A stretch of 64,000 nucleotides of DNA from positions 61,001 through 125,000 of the forward strand of contig JAUJYN010000097.1 of assembly GCA_030737835.1 (NCBI GenBank). Reading direction: 5' to 3'. This document shows, one piece after another, positions 37,335-48,840 of this stretch. This DNA comes from Acorus gramineus. Its lineage: Eukaryota; Streptophyta; Magnoliopsida; Acorales; Acoraceae. The translations under genes were made by a program, and so were the position numbers. How positions within the stretch are numbered: position 1 is the stretch's first letter; the number at the start of each line of letters is the position of its first letter. Below the pieces are notes generated by a model that searched no databases, was not told the origin of the DNA, and saw only the letters and a program-made list of their open reading frames with translations.

Positions 37335-38094
37335 TGTTATATATGTGTCACTTTTAGCCTTCTGGTAACCATTGGAGCATTCTGGCAGTTTTTGAATTTT
37401 TTTCGTTTTTCGATCGGAACCGCTAAAATTTTGGACTGTTAGCTATCATCCTGAGTTTGAGGACTCTGATTGAAAATCTAACTGCATATTATGTGTCCTG
37501 GTGCCATTTCAAGCCACTCACAAAAATTTCATCGAATTCCGGTAACGTTTCAGAATTTCACAGTTCCGGGGCGTATCCGGGTTTTGACCGAGCGAGAAGT
37601 CATTGGGAGAGTTGACTTGGTCAAAGTGGGCCCATGACTTGGTCAACCCCTTTTGTTTTTTTGTGTGGTTGGGTTGACCCAAGTCAAAGCTCACTTTAGC
37701 CTCACTAATCCTCTCTTAAACCCTAATTAAACCTAGTTAGCCTAATCTAAGTGAGTGTTGACTTATAAGTGAAGCTAAAATATCTCCCCCCACTATTCAT
37801 CATCTTCCCCAATTAAATTTCTCTCTCCCCCTCTCACTTTTTCCACCATATGACCTAGCTAGAAGGCTTGGATCCTAAAACCCAAAGAAGAGAAAGGTTA
37901 GGTGAGCTCCCAATCTACCTTCTGGTGGTCTTGGATTCGAGTTCCCACTTGTATGACCCCCTCTCATACCCTTTTTTCTCCTCTGATTTCAGCCCCTCTT
38001 GGGCTAGGCAGAGATCTTTGTGGTGGTGGCCTTGGAGGAGGTGTTTCGGTGCACGAAGAGCTCCCGGTCCCCTTCCCTTCTTTCCTCTCCTAGG

Positions 38095-38875
38095 GTAAGC
38101 CTTCTTTCCTTCCTTTTCTTGCTTAGATGCATGTTAGGAGGGTGGTTTTGGGTATGGGTGGCTGTTGGTGGCTGTTGGAGGCCATTGGTGGCCGGTGTGA
38201 GGTGGTAGGGTGGCTCGGGCAAAATGGCAGGCCGGCTCGGGTAGGCTGGCAGCGCAGGCAGCACAGGCAGGCGGGCTGGCAGGCAAGGCGGGCAGAGCAA
38301 GCTGGCAGGGCGCGCGGGCGTGCGCGCGGGTGGAGCAGGAGCGTGCGGGAGCTGCGCGCTCGGCGCCGTGCGCGGGCGTGCGTGCGGGGCGCTGCGCAGA
38401 GGCGCAGTGCGTGCCGTGCGTGCGGGTGCTGCGCGCAGGGCGCCGTGCGGGGGCTTGCGCGCGGAGCGCTGCGTAGAGGCACATGCGTGCTGTGCGCGTG
38501 CTGCGGGGCGAGCTGGTGGTGGGCGCGGGGTGCGCGCGGGGTGAGGTGCTGGGGCGCTGGGCGTGCGGGTGTGCGTGCGAGTCGCTGCGCTGGGGCGCGG
38601 TGGGCGGGCGGTGCACCCGGGGGGGGACTCGGCAGGGTGTCCGAGCGTGCGGGCTGGGCTCGGCAGTGCGTCTGGGCACGCGGGCCGGGGATCGACTGTG
38701 CGCCCGGGGCGGTTGGCCGTGCGTACGGCTGCCCGGGGGTTCGGGATTGAGTTGGGGTGCTCGGGCTCGCGTGCGTACGGGCCGTATGTACGTTTGCCCG
38801 AGTATTGTCTATTTTTAGTGTATTTTTGGTATATTTGTGTATTTTACTCACCTAGTTGATTACCCTGTCTTGCAG
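38095..38875 (+). other. Intron-like segment in solo LTR
   Basis: Donor GTAAGCC at 38095, acceptor TCTTGCAG ending 38875, then mini-exon 38876-38911, donor GGTGAGTGG, and final acceptor TTTTCTCCAG ending 39962. The reading frame before the donor (GARRAPGPLPFF) aligns with that of copies 1 and 2 although the nucleotides differ mainly at third codon positions. Confidence 0.35.
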
Positions 38876-39649
38876 ATCTTGACGGACGGTCGCGCGACGA
38901 CCCGGTTATCGGTGAGTGGTACAACCCAACCCAGTAGGGAGGCGCTATATGCACTTGGGCGTATACCGCTCTCCCCTAGGGTACCATGGCTAATATTAAC
39001 TTGTTAATATGTAATCTATGCAAGCATGATTAGTGTATAGAATGCATGCCACCCTAGACTTTGTATGTTAGGGACTTGCACCCTTAGGATATGTGTAAGA
39101 GCCATGCATCCTGTCACCATGTTCTCATGCTAGGAAGCCTCGACCTATGCATGTGTCCTACTAGTTTGAGTTATTAAATTAAATGCGAGCACATGTCTAT
39201 TAGTATGCCTTGGGGAATATTAAGGGGGCCTTGCGAGGTTAACATTGAGACCCGGGTTAGGGTACTCCGTGTTCCTTGTTTGGTTGTCGGGATGTCCTAT
39301 ATCGGGACCTCAGGTTGCCCTCCCAAGGTTTCTTTTCCTCATTATTACTATATATGTTCCCTGCATCCTGGTTATGCGCCCTGGAAGAATTCTGAAGAAT
39401 TCATGACATTAGAGTTGTTGAGATGTGTTGTCGGCGGATCCGAGTGGATCATATGCGTATGGATAGGCTGTTCTGTTCCCTTCGTTGGATCCGTGTAGAG
39501 ACTGCCCCAGCGTTTGAAAGGCCGTCCCGTGAGAGGGCTCCCATCAGTAGGCACCTCCTGATTTGGGACGGACCGTGCTGAATGTGGGAGTGGCCAAGAG
39601 GCTACGGAGTGGAGGAGAGACTATCGGTGGACCAAGGGTGACCAACAGC

Positions 39650-39850
39650 CTAGTCAGTCCCAATATCCTATGTCACCATATTGAGGGGTGAGGGTGAGGG
39701 TGTGGTGGGTCGGCGATGTAGCGACCTACTGGATTTGTGTAAGGATGATTATCAGCCTAATAAGTCCCAATATCCTGTCACCTATTGAGGGGTGAGGGTG
39801 AGGGTGTGGTGGTTCGGCGATGTAACGACCCACCGGATTTGTGTAGTTCC
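39650..39850 (+). repeat. G-rich tandem units in solo LTR (two copies)
   Basis: Two ~100-bp units, each with GGGGTGAGGGTGAGGGTG followed by a fourth G-run; G-quadruplex-capable on the sense strand. Confidence 0.8.
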
Positions 39851-40364
39851 TGCCACTTTGAGGCTTTTGATTTGATTAATTGTGGTTAATATAAATTGTG
39901 ATGCATGGGTTGTGCTATTCACTGAGCGTGTGGCTCACCCCTCGCATAATTATTTTCTCCAGTGATTATTGAGGCGGACTTGAAGGAGGAGCTCCCCGAG
40001 CGACTGTACCAGTAGCGGAGTAGCGCCACGTCCCTCAAGTTTTAGAGGCCATCAGCATCCTTTTGATTGTATGTATATATTTCCATGCTTGGGCACCCAG
40101 TTTGGATTGTATTTGGATGTATGTGTGTATATTGGCTCTCACAGGACATTTGATTATGTATCGAGTCTGTAGTATGTTTTTGGATTACAGACTCAGTCGT
40201 TTAGCTTCCGCTATCTGTGTATATATCATGTCAGCCTTGCTTTCATCTGTGTTTTCATTTTAGTTGTTGTTTAGAGTATTTTATTGATCACCTGTATAGA
40301 CTGCTGATATCATGTATACACTTGCCGCGTCCCGGGGACGGCCGCCCTGGGGCGTGACAGCAGG

Positions 40365-42214
40365 TCAGGTGACTCATCCACTCCGTGTTGAGTTCTGTAA
40401 CATTTTAACATATGTTTGTTGTAGCCCTATCTCCTACGGTGGCTGAACAAATCAAAGACATTTTCAAGGGTTTCTATGGTTGGGATGGACGGAAAGACAA
40501 TCTATCCATACTATTTGTTGAGAGGTGATTACAGCAGACAAGACAGCTAGTGGACTTAGGCTTCGGATATTGCCACAACTATGAATTGCAATCCTTCCTA
40601 CACTCGCATACAAATTGTTATTGCACCCAACCCAAGTAATTAGTCGTTTGATAGCCCTGAAATACGGGTGGAATGAGAATCTTTGAGAGATTCTGAAGGT
40701 GAAAGGATCTTCTCTGGCATGGCGTTCCCTTTGTCAGAGACTAAAAACAGTGAGACCGTTTATTCAAACAATTCCTGGCCAATTGGGGGATATAGATGCT
40801 ATTCAGGATCCATGGCTATCTCTTATTATGTTCTCACGTATTCCAACCTTTTTAAATATGGAATATGTTATACTGGATTACAGACTTTCGAAGCTAGTAG
40901 AGCATGGGCAATGCATTGGGGATAGAATTAATTCTATTTTTCCAAGGTACTGGGCTGAAATTATCCAGTCAAGCCCTCCTCCAATTTGTAATTCAGATTT
41001 AAAGTCCTCATGGAGCCAAGAACAATCTCTAGCAAAGAAATCAAAGGCCGGAGAGGTATATAAACTATTGTTCCTTCATTAGTTGATTCCCAGGTTGAAG
41101 TATGAAAAAATTTATGGCAGATGAAAATTATCCCAAGAATGAAAACTTTCCTTTGGCACTTATTATGGGATCGCCTTTCTGTTCGAGCATATTTGGATAG
41201 AATTGGACTAAATATGGAGGTTAGCTGCCCATTTTGTTCACAAGAACCAGAAATCTTGTGGCATATATTTTCACAATGCCGGTACATGGTAGATTGTTGA
41301 ACATTCATTCTACATGCATTATATCATTCTTTGGCAGCAAACTTTATGGGTCCAGTTTTTTACAGATTTAGCATGGGGAGCAGATTGGTGGAAAAAATTT
41401 AGACAAGCCATATTTGTGATCCTATGTTGGACAATATGGAGGTCAAGAAATGACCTTATCTTTAAAGGTCATCAATTACCACTAATTCAAGTTGCTAGAA
41501 GGACTTTAACATATATGAACAAATGTATGTCTATTCTGCGCACAAAGGATACTCAAATATTCTCCAAAAGCCTACTAAGGTTTAAAGAAATAAATGGTTC
41601 TAGTGCATTAAACTCTCAGTGTAGAGGTCAAGATGTGTTATCAGTGCTTATTATAGGCGGGAATGTAGTCCCGGTCACTCGTAGATCTAGTGCGGGTTTC
41701 ATTTTGCTTCATTTTGAGTCAAAAATCGTAATTGGCATGGGTTATAAAGGATGGTTATAGGCCTCCCCGTTAAGAGTAGAAGCAGAGGCAATTAGACTTG
41801 GAGTGAGGTTTGCTCGCTCACTCCAATTACATAATCTGATAGTATGCACTGATACTGAATCATTAGTGGACCTCCTTCAAAGTGGTGGAATAGGTCCATC
41901 AAAAATTCAGGACTATATATCTAATATATATGACTACAACCATTTATAAACTAAAATTTAGCTTGTAAAGGTCACTAGGAAGGTTGTTTCATTTCCCAAA
42001 CAGCTAGCTAAGTTAGTGCAAAAATCACAGACATCCAGTTTTCAAACTGGCATTCAAAATGCTGAAATCTATCATTGTATAGTCCCATATATGTACACAG
42101 TGCATGAATATCAACAGCAATTACAATTGCTAAACATAATGTGATGGTGTACATTATATTTTTGTCATATAAATAGAATATGCGCATGAGGCTTTATATC
42201 AAAAAATAAAATTT
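40365..42214 (+). pseudogene. LINE zf-RVT and RNase H fragment with 3' end
   Basis: Contains MKIIPRMKTFLWHLLWDRLS with CPFCSQEPEILWHIFSQC (zf-RVT cysteines), then LRVEAEAIRLGVRFARSLQL and VCTDTESLVDLL (plant RNase H), and an A-rich 3' end at 42201-42214. Broken by stops. Confidence 0.85.
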
Positions 42215-42224
42215 ACTTAATAAT

Positions 42225-43059
42225 AATAATCATAATCCATTCATGGCTTAGGTGTCAGCAAAGAATAGGTGGGTGTACATAAGTCTTGTATCCTTCAAAA
42301 GCCTATCAAAATATTTGTGGGAATCACCTATTTAAAATCATGAAAAACCTAAAGGTCTAAAAAATTGTACATGATTTGTAACATCAAAGAATGAGAGATT
42401 TGAAAGAAACGGAGGGAGAGGGATTGATAATTGTCTATAATTGATTTCTGCAATATAGAAGGAGACCACATAAATATTTATGTTTTTTGTTTTTCTTGTG
42501 ATGTATTGTCTTACTGATATAGATCACATCCCTATTGAGATTTTCTACGCAAAAATGTAAATACAATGAAATTTGTGTGATTTCTATCAGTATTAATGCA
42601 TAGCATTAAAAAATTACATGTTAGATATAAAAAGATTGAGCATTAGTTGTGTTTCAGTATTCCCAATTCTGGAACGTTGGTTTAAAGCCTCCACATGTTC
42701 CTCTACTACGTATATAGCACGTACTCAAATTATACATATATCTATGTTATAAACGTCATGCATAGCAAATTAGCAATTGAAGATAGAGAGGTCAATCTTG
42801 GATCTTTAGTTACTTTCATCAGTCAAAAGAGAAGAATAACAATATCCAACTAAGCTTGTTTTGTACTCTTTAATCATCTAGAATAAATAAGTATTCACAA
42901 TATATAGCCTATACATCCACAACCAATGAAGCTAACATTATTTTGTTTGAACATTCTATTAACCAACATGACTCAATAAACACTCATTTTAAATCTTTCC
43001 TTTAATGAACACTTTTGGGCTAATTTTTTTTAATATGCAAACCAAGTATTTAAAAATAT
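42225..43059. other. AT-rich spacer between LINE fragments
   Basis: No gene or clear element recognised. Confidence 0.55.
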
Positions 43060-43640
43060 TTTTGTGTCAAATGGATCATGACCCTCCCATGTTTGGGTGG
43101 GAGTATAATTGTTTGGGTGGGCGCTTTGGAGACCAGAGATGTCCACGTCTTGCGAGCTATGCAATGGGGAGACCAAAACGGTGGAGCACCTATTCTGCAA
43201 CTGCCCGGCATTGGCACCACTTTGGAGCATCATCAGCGTGACATTGAGCATTCGGATGGTTTTCAAAGTTGTTCAGAGATGGGACCAAATGAAAACATTT
43301 TCCAAACCCGGCGTGTTTAGTTCCCAAGTCCACGTGTTCAAGACAGTGCCACTAGTGACCTTATGGGCTATATGGTTGCCAAGGAATAAAGTGATTTTCG
43401 GGGGTCAACGGTTCTATGTCAAAAACGTTTGGAGGATACATTGTAGTTCATCATTTCTTGGGTCGTGTGTTCGCAGGGGTGAGATCAGTGAGGCTGTCTA
43501 GAGGGGCGTTGTTGATAGACCTGGGTTAGAGGGCTAGGATGGAAATCTTGAGGTTTTCTTTTTATTTTATGATTTTTTTTCATTTCTATGTAATTTCTTC
43601 TCCTCTCCTGGGGTAGTGTGTTTTTGCCTCCCCTTTCAAT
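43060..43640 (+). mobile_element. Second LINE 3' fragment (zf-RVT region)
   Basis: The frame 43109-43501 reads CELCNGETKTVEHLFCNCPA and WAIWLPRNKVIFGG, typical of the zf-RVT end of plant LINEs. It is unlike the 41-kb copy at sequence level, so it is another family. Ends are not sharply defined. Confidence 0.7.
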
Positions 43641-43888
43641 TTTCTTTCATCCTCCTTTCTCTACTTGCTTTGAAGTAAAATTTAGACTTGTAACTTCTTC
43701 TAAAAGTTATATAGTTTAAAATTTCTAAATATAAAATAAAAAGTATTATTAAATTTATCCTTCAAGAACTTTTTGATAGCAAGAACTTGGGATAAACATA
43801 TATGTTTTGAAAGGATTATTGTTTTTCAAAATTGAAGTTTCAAAATTTTATATTTCATTTATGATTTTTTAATTTATAATTATATATA
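43641..43888. other. AT-rich spacer before copy 2
   Basis: No gene or clear element recognised. Confidence 0.5.
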
Positions 43889-44290
43889 TGTTTTGTTATA
43901 TATGTGTCACTTTTAACCTGTTGGTAACCGTTAGAGCGCCCTGGCGGTTTTTAAAATTTTTAGGGTTTTCGATCGGAACCGCGTATTTTCAGACTGTTAG
44001 CTATCGTCTGAGCTAGAGGACTCCGATTGAAAATCTGACTGCATATTTGGTGTCCTGGCGCCATTCCTGACCTCTCACGAAAATTTCATTGAATTCTGGC
44101 ATCGTTTGCAAAAATTTTCCAGTTCCGGGGCGTATCCGGGTTTTTAAGTCGCGCTCTACTTAAAAGAAATCAAAAATCACCTCGTCACTATTCATCGTCT
44201 CTCCCGTCGAGATTTCTCTCTCCCCTCCTCCGTTTTTCTTCCGTTCAAGCCCCCTCCACCCCTCGAAATCGAAAACCCAAAGCACGGGAA

Positions 44291-44315
44291 GTGTAGATCG
44301 GGTCCCGATCTACAC
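44291..44315. repeat. Palindrome in LTR leader
   Basis: Arms GTGTAGATCGG and CCGATCTACAC with a 3-nt loop; perfect 11-bp stem. Also at 50838-50862 in the other LTR. Confidence 0.88.
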
Positions 44316-44481
44316 ACCGGTGTCTTCAAATCCGAATTCCGACGACTTTAGCCTCCCCGACCTCCCCTCTCTCTCCTCTGTTTTGGCCCATATTGGTGGT
44401 GGAGCTAGATCGGGGCGTGAGAAGGCTTTTGGGAAGGGTTTCGGCGCGTGGAGAGCGTCCGGACTTCGCTCCCTCCCCTCG

Positions 44482-45559
44482 GTAAGCCTTCTTTCCCTCC
44501 TTTTTCTTGCTTAGATGAATGGTAGGGAGGGGTTTTTGTGATTGGGGGTGGTTGGCGGCTGTGGGGGTCGTCGGAGGGTGGTCGGAGGCGGTTGGAGGTG
44601 GTCGGGGCAGTGGGAGGGGTGGTTGGAGGTGCTCGGCAGGTGGGGACGCTGTCCCGGGCAGCAGGCATGCGGCGGCAGCAGCCCAGGCCGCGCGTAGGCT
44701 GGGCGCGTGCAGGGATGCGCGCGTGCGCGCGCGGGCGTGCGTGCGCGCGGCAGGCGCGCGGGCGTGCGCGGGTCGGGGGCTGGCAGTCGGGGTCGTGCTG
44801 ATGTGCCGGTTGGAGGTGCTGGCAGGGCGGACTGGCGGGCTGGTGGCCTCGGGCAGCTCGGGCACGAAGTGCTGGTCGCGCTGGTCTGGGCGCGAGGAGG
44901 TGGTGGCCACGGTGCTGTGCCGCGCGCGAGGAGGTGCTGGCCGAGGTGCTAGGGCGCGCGGAGGTGCTGGCCGAGTTGCTGGACGCGCGGGGTGCGCGCG
45001 GAGGCGCGCGGAGGTGCTGCCGGAGTTGCTGGACGCGCGAGGTGCGCGCGGAGGCGCGCGGAGGTGCTGCTGGACGCGCGAGGTGCGCGCGGAGGTGCTG
45101 CCGGAGGTGCTGGACGCGCGAGGTGCGCGCGGAGGGGTGGCGGAGGTGCGCGCGGGGTGCGCGCGGGGCGAGGAGGCGTGCGCGAGGCGTGCGCGGGTCG
45201 CGGCAAGGCTGGGATGGTGTGCGCGGGGGCGAGGCGCCGCGCGCGGGGGCGTGCGGGGTGCTCGCGGGCCAGCGCACGGCGTGCGGGGCGCGTGCGGGCT
45301 GCCGCGGCTGGGCTCGGTGGACGCGCGGGGCCCCGGGCGGTGCGCGGAGTGCGTGGGCTGAGGCGCGGCGGTGCACCCGGGTGGTTGCCGAGGCCGTGCG
45401 GGCGGTTGCCGAGGCCGCGGGTGCTTGCCGAGGCCGCGGGTGGTTGCCGGAAGGGGTGCTGAATGTTGTTTGGGGATGTTGTGTATTTAATTGCGGGTGT
45501 TGTGTATTTTTGGGATAATTGTGGATTTATTCTAACCAGTTAATACCCTGTCTTGCAGA
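44482..45559 (+). other. Intron-like segment 1 in 5' LTR of copy 2
   Basis: Donor CTCG/GTAAGC at 44482. The acceptor side has TTCTAAC (branch-like), a pyrimidine stretch and CTTGCAG ending 45559. It would remove the whole GC-rich block. The frame before the donor (VLAHIGGGARSG ... WRASGLRSLPS) is open but lacks an ATG. Confidence 0.4.
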
Positions 45560-45595
45560 TCTTGACGGGCGGTCGCACGACGACCCCGATTCTGG

Positions 45596-46845
45596 TGAGT
45601 GGGACAATCCAACCCAGTAGAGAGGCGTTGTACGCACTTGGGGCGTATACCGACCTCTCCTGGGGCGTCGTGGATAAATATTAACCTGTAATAATATGTA
45701 ATCCATGCTTGTGTGAATTATGTGTAGATATGCATGTTACCCTAGGCTTTTCTGTTAGGGACTTGCACCCTTAGGATATGCGTATGAGCCATGCAGCATG
45801 TCCCCTGTTTACATGCTAGGAAACCCGGCCTATGCATGCGTCCTACTAGTTTTATTTATTAAATTAAATGCTGGTATCTGTTAGATCGCATGCCTTAGGA
45901 TAATATTATAGGGAGGAGCCTTGCGAGGTCAACGCTGAGACCCGTGTTAGGGTACTCCGTGTTCCTTGTTTGGTTGTCGGGATGTCCTGTATCGGGACCT
46001 CAGGCTGCCCTCCCAAGGTTTCTAGTCCCAATAATATTATAAGTAATGTTGTATGATTAGTATGATTATTAGCATGAGTAGTGAATATTATAGGGGAGGG
46101 ACCTTGCGAGGACAGCGGTGAGACCCGTGTTAGGGTACTCCGTGTTCCTTGTTTGGTTGTCGGGGTATCCTATAACGGGAACTCACGCCGCCCTCCCGAG
46201 TTTCTTTCCCCCAGTGATATTCCAACACTGCTTTTGATTGTACATGTTCCCCGCATCGTGGAGATGCACCTGGTTGAATTCAGAGGAATTCATGACATTT
46301 GAGTTGTAATGATATGTAGTTGGCGGATCCGAGTGGATCATATGCGTATGGATAGGCTGTTCTGTTCCCTGCGTTGGATTCGGTAGAGGCTATCCCCCAG
46401 CGTTAGACAGGGCCTTCCTGACAGAGGGCTCCCATCAGTAGGCACCTCCTGATTTGGTGACGGACTGTGCTGAATGTGGGAGTAGACCAGGCGGCCTACG
46501 GAGTGGAGGGAGAAACTATCGGTGGACCAAGGGTGACCAACAGCCTAGTCAGTCCCAAAATCCTATGTCACCCGTGGTAGGGTGAGGGTGAGGGTGTAGT
46601 GGGTTGGCGATGAGCGACCTACTGGATATGTGAATGGATGATTATCAGTCCCAAAATCCTATGTCACCCATGGATGGGTGAGGGTGAGGGTGTGGTGGTT
46701 CGGCGAAGTACGAACCACTGGATTTGTGTTGTTATGTATTGATGGTTGGATAAAATAATGGAATATTGGTAAATATTGTCTGTGATGCGTGGGTTGTGCT
46801 GTTCACTGAGCGTGTGGCTCACCCCTCGCACATGTTTTTCCCCAG
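45596..46845 (+). other. Intron-like segment 2 in 5' LTR of copy 2
   Basis: The mini-exon 45560-45595 is followed by donor CTG/GTGAGT, and TTTTTCCCCAG ends at 46845. The sequence after it reads EPELEPEQQLELSEGFLQ then a stop, when entered after one carried base. The 3' LTR has the same sites at 52142 and 53391. Confidence 0.35.
46555..46725 (+). repeat. G-rich tandem units in LTR (two copies)
   Basis: GGGTGAGGGTGAGGGTG occurs twice, about 105 bp apart, each with a further G-run; the same pair is at about 53100-53275. Confidence 0.8.
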
Positions 46846-47260
46846 TGGTCACTGAGCCTGAGCTGGAGCCGGAGCAGCAGTTGGAGCTTTCCGAGGGATT
46901 TCTTCAGTAGCGGAGCAGCGCTACGTCCGCGAGTACCAGAGGCTATCAGCATCCCATTCCTTGACTGTATGTATTTGATTTCCGTGCTTGGCACGTGTCT
47001 GTATATATGTTCAGTTGTATTTGTGTATATTGGCTCTCACAGGACAGATGATTGAGTATCGAGTCTGTAGAATGTTTATTCACAGATTCAGTCTTTTGCT
47101 TCCGCTATATTGTATATATATTATGTCAGCCCTATTTGATATGTGTTGTCATTTTATTTGTGATTTAGAGTATATGCATTTGACCTCCTGTGTTGGCTTC
47201 TGATATGATATATACACTTGCCGCGTCCCGGGGTTGGCCGCCCTGGGGCGTGACAAAAGT

Positions 47261-47272
47261 TGGTATCAGAGC
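47261..47272 (+). promoter_or_regulatory. tRNA-Met primer binding site of copy 2
   Basis: TGGTATCAGAGC five bases after the 5' LTR; the standard initiator tRNA-Met site. Confidence 0.92.
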
Positions 47273-47374
47273 CTGGTCCTGTCAGAGCCAATAGTCTTCC
47301 TTTCGTAGAAGTGAGTCCTAGGATTTCGAGATGAGTATTCTGATCCTAGTGTCTGGTTTTCTTAGGGTGCTGAT

Positions 47375-48840
47375 ATGCCTCCTCGCAGAGGACGGCGCGG
47401 ACGAGGTCCCTCTCGGTCTTTGGAGGTTTCCGGACCTACCAGAGACGAGGATGCTACTGGAGAGCCCTTGACGCAGGAGCCTCCTGCTTGGGAGCGTGCT
47501 TTCGCTCGGTTGGCAGATTTGGTGGAGACACAGACGAGGGCGTTGGAGGCCCAGACCAGAGTGTTGGCAGAGCAGGCTAGAGAGATTCAGGAGCTGAGGG
47601 CGACCCGCGAGGCAGTTCCGCAGGTCCCCTTGGCGGCAGATCCGCCTGTGGTACCTGATGTACCCCAGTTCCTGTGGCAGTTCCGGCAGTAGGAGTTGAG
47701 GATCCCCTGCAGAGGGAGGAGGAGCTAGAGGCGGCAGCGCGAGTGCAGCAGAGTGGCCTCGCAGCCTTTCTAAAGCTCCATCCTCCCGAGTTTCATGGGC
47801 AGTCGGCAGATCCTCTTGCACCAGAGCGTTGGTTGAGGGAGGTGGACGTGATCTTCGCGGCCATGCTTTGCACCGATCGCCAGCGAGTCGCCCTGGCCAC
47901 TTTCATGCTGAAGGGTGACGCCGCCGACTGGTGGGCTACCCGAGTGGTGGACATTCCAGAGGGAGTGGAGCAGCTTTCTTGGGCGGGATTCCGGAGGCAT
48001 TTTCTGGACGAGTATTTTCCGTTCTCGACGCGGCAGCTAGTGGAGCGGGAGTTTGAGCAGCTGACTCAGGGCACCATGTCCGTCGCTGACTACTCTACGC
48101 GCTTCACGAGTCTGTCCAGATTTGCTCCAGCCTTGGTGATGGACGAGGTCACGAGGTGCCGGCGATTCGAGCTGGGTCTTAGCAGCGCTATCCGGGTGCA
48201 CGTCACTGTCCACGCTTTCACGAGGTACTCCGACTTAGTGTCTCGGGCGAAGACCGTCGAGAGAGACCTCGGGATTCAAGTGCGGGCTCCGACCCCTTCT
48301 TCAGATCAGGGTCCTTCCGGGAGTCGGGACCAGGGGCAGCGCAAGAGGAAGAGGCCCCGCTTCGAGCAGTCAGCGGCTGCCTCTCCTCCAGCAAATGCGG
48401 TGCCAGTATGGGATCCGGCACCCATTGCAGCAGTGCCCATCCAGTCCTGGCAGCCGGAGAAGCGGCGCTGCTTCCATTGTCAGCGCATCGGGCATATCAG
48501 ATACAATTGCCCAGATGCTGGCCGACCCCGAGTGCCACCTCAGCAGCCGCCGTTCTTGCAGCAGCAGCTTCCGCGCCAGCAGCAGCAGCAGCAGCCTCAG
48601 CGCCAGCAGCAGCCAGTGCAGCCGGCGAGGCGTGCTCCTGTTCCTCAGCCGCGGTTGGTTCAAGGCAGAGTTGCAGCGCTTACGGCCGAGGAGGCGCAGC
48701 CTTCGGGTGTCATGGTTCGAGGTATCATCTTGTGTTCCCAGCTTTCTAGTATAAGGATAGTTGTGTGTGTAATTGGTGGTTATTATGCAAGTGTGTGGGG
48801 GTATCTGGATAAGTGTGTCAAGAGCGGTTGGTTGGGTTAA
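47375..48840 (+). pseudogene. gag of copy 2 with start of protease, one frame break
   Basis: From ATG 47375: MPPRRGRRGRGPSRS, a coiled segment ALEAQTRVLAEQAREIQELR, the capsid-like core LAAFLKLHPPEFHGQSADPL and LSWAGFRRHFLDEYFPF with SVADYSTRFTSLSRFAP, a basic stretch QRKRKRPRF, a CCHC knuckle CFHCQRIGHIRYNC, and a Gln/Pro-rich linker. It then reads GRVAALTAEEAQPSGVMVRG, the usual start of a chromovirus protease, after which homology stops. A 1-nt loss around 47665-47675 splits the frame (first part ends at 47692). Gag would package RNA; this copy needs the break bypassed or help in trans. Confidence 0.88.

Larger units (their letters stand above)
37335..40359 (+). mobile_element. Solo LTR of the chromovirus-derived family
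   Basis: Begins TGTTATATATGTGTCAC and ends GGGGCGTGACA, as in the LTRs at 43894 and 50441. It is flanked by the perfect 5-bp duplication GCAGG (37330-37334 and 40360-40364). No internal region, so it is the product of LTR-LTR recombination. At 3025 bp it is shorter than the others because the GC-rich block and G-rich tandem are smaller. It lies in the LINE in the opposite orientation to copy 1. Confidence 0.92.
25399..42214 (+). mobile_element. 5'-truncated LINE retrotransposon split by two nested LTR insertions
   Basis: Three collinear blocks (25399-25741, 35736-37334, 40365-42214) encode, in order, the end of an endonuclease domain, reverse transcriptase, zf-RVT and RNase H. They total about 3.8 kb once the insertions are removed. 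The 3' end AAAAAATAAAATTT is followed by ACTTAATAAT (42215-42224), which also stands directly before the 5' end (25389-25398); I take this as the LINE target duplication. The start inside the endonuclease domain is a typical 5' truncation. Many stops and frame changes make it inactive and older than its insertions. Confidence 0.85.
43894..47255 (+). repeat. 5' LTR of copy 2 (3362 bp)
   Basis: TGTTATATATGTG to GGGGCGTGACA. Holds the palindrome 44291-44315, intron-like segments, a GC-rich block about 44520-45440, two tandem copies of the shared module (about 45897-46010 and 46085-46200), and two G-rich units (about 46555-46725). Confidence 0.94.

Noticed and set aside
47674-48840. Independent gene starting at 47674
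   Set aside because: It is the continuation of gag after a 1-nt frame break, as shown by the unbroken equivalent text in copy 1.
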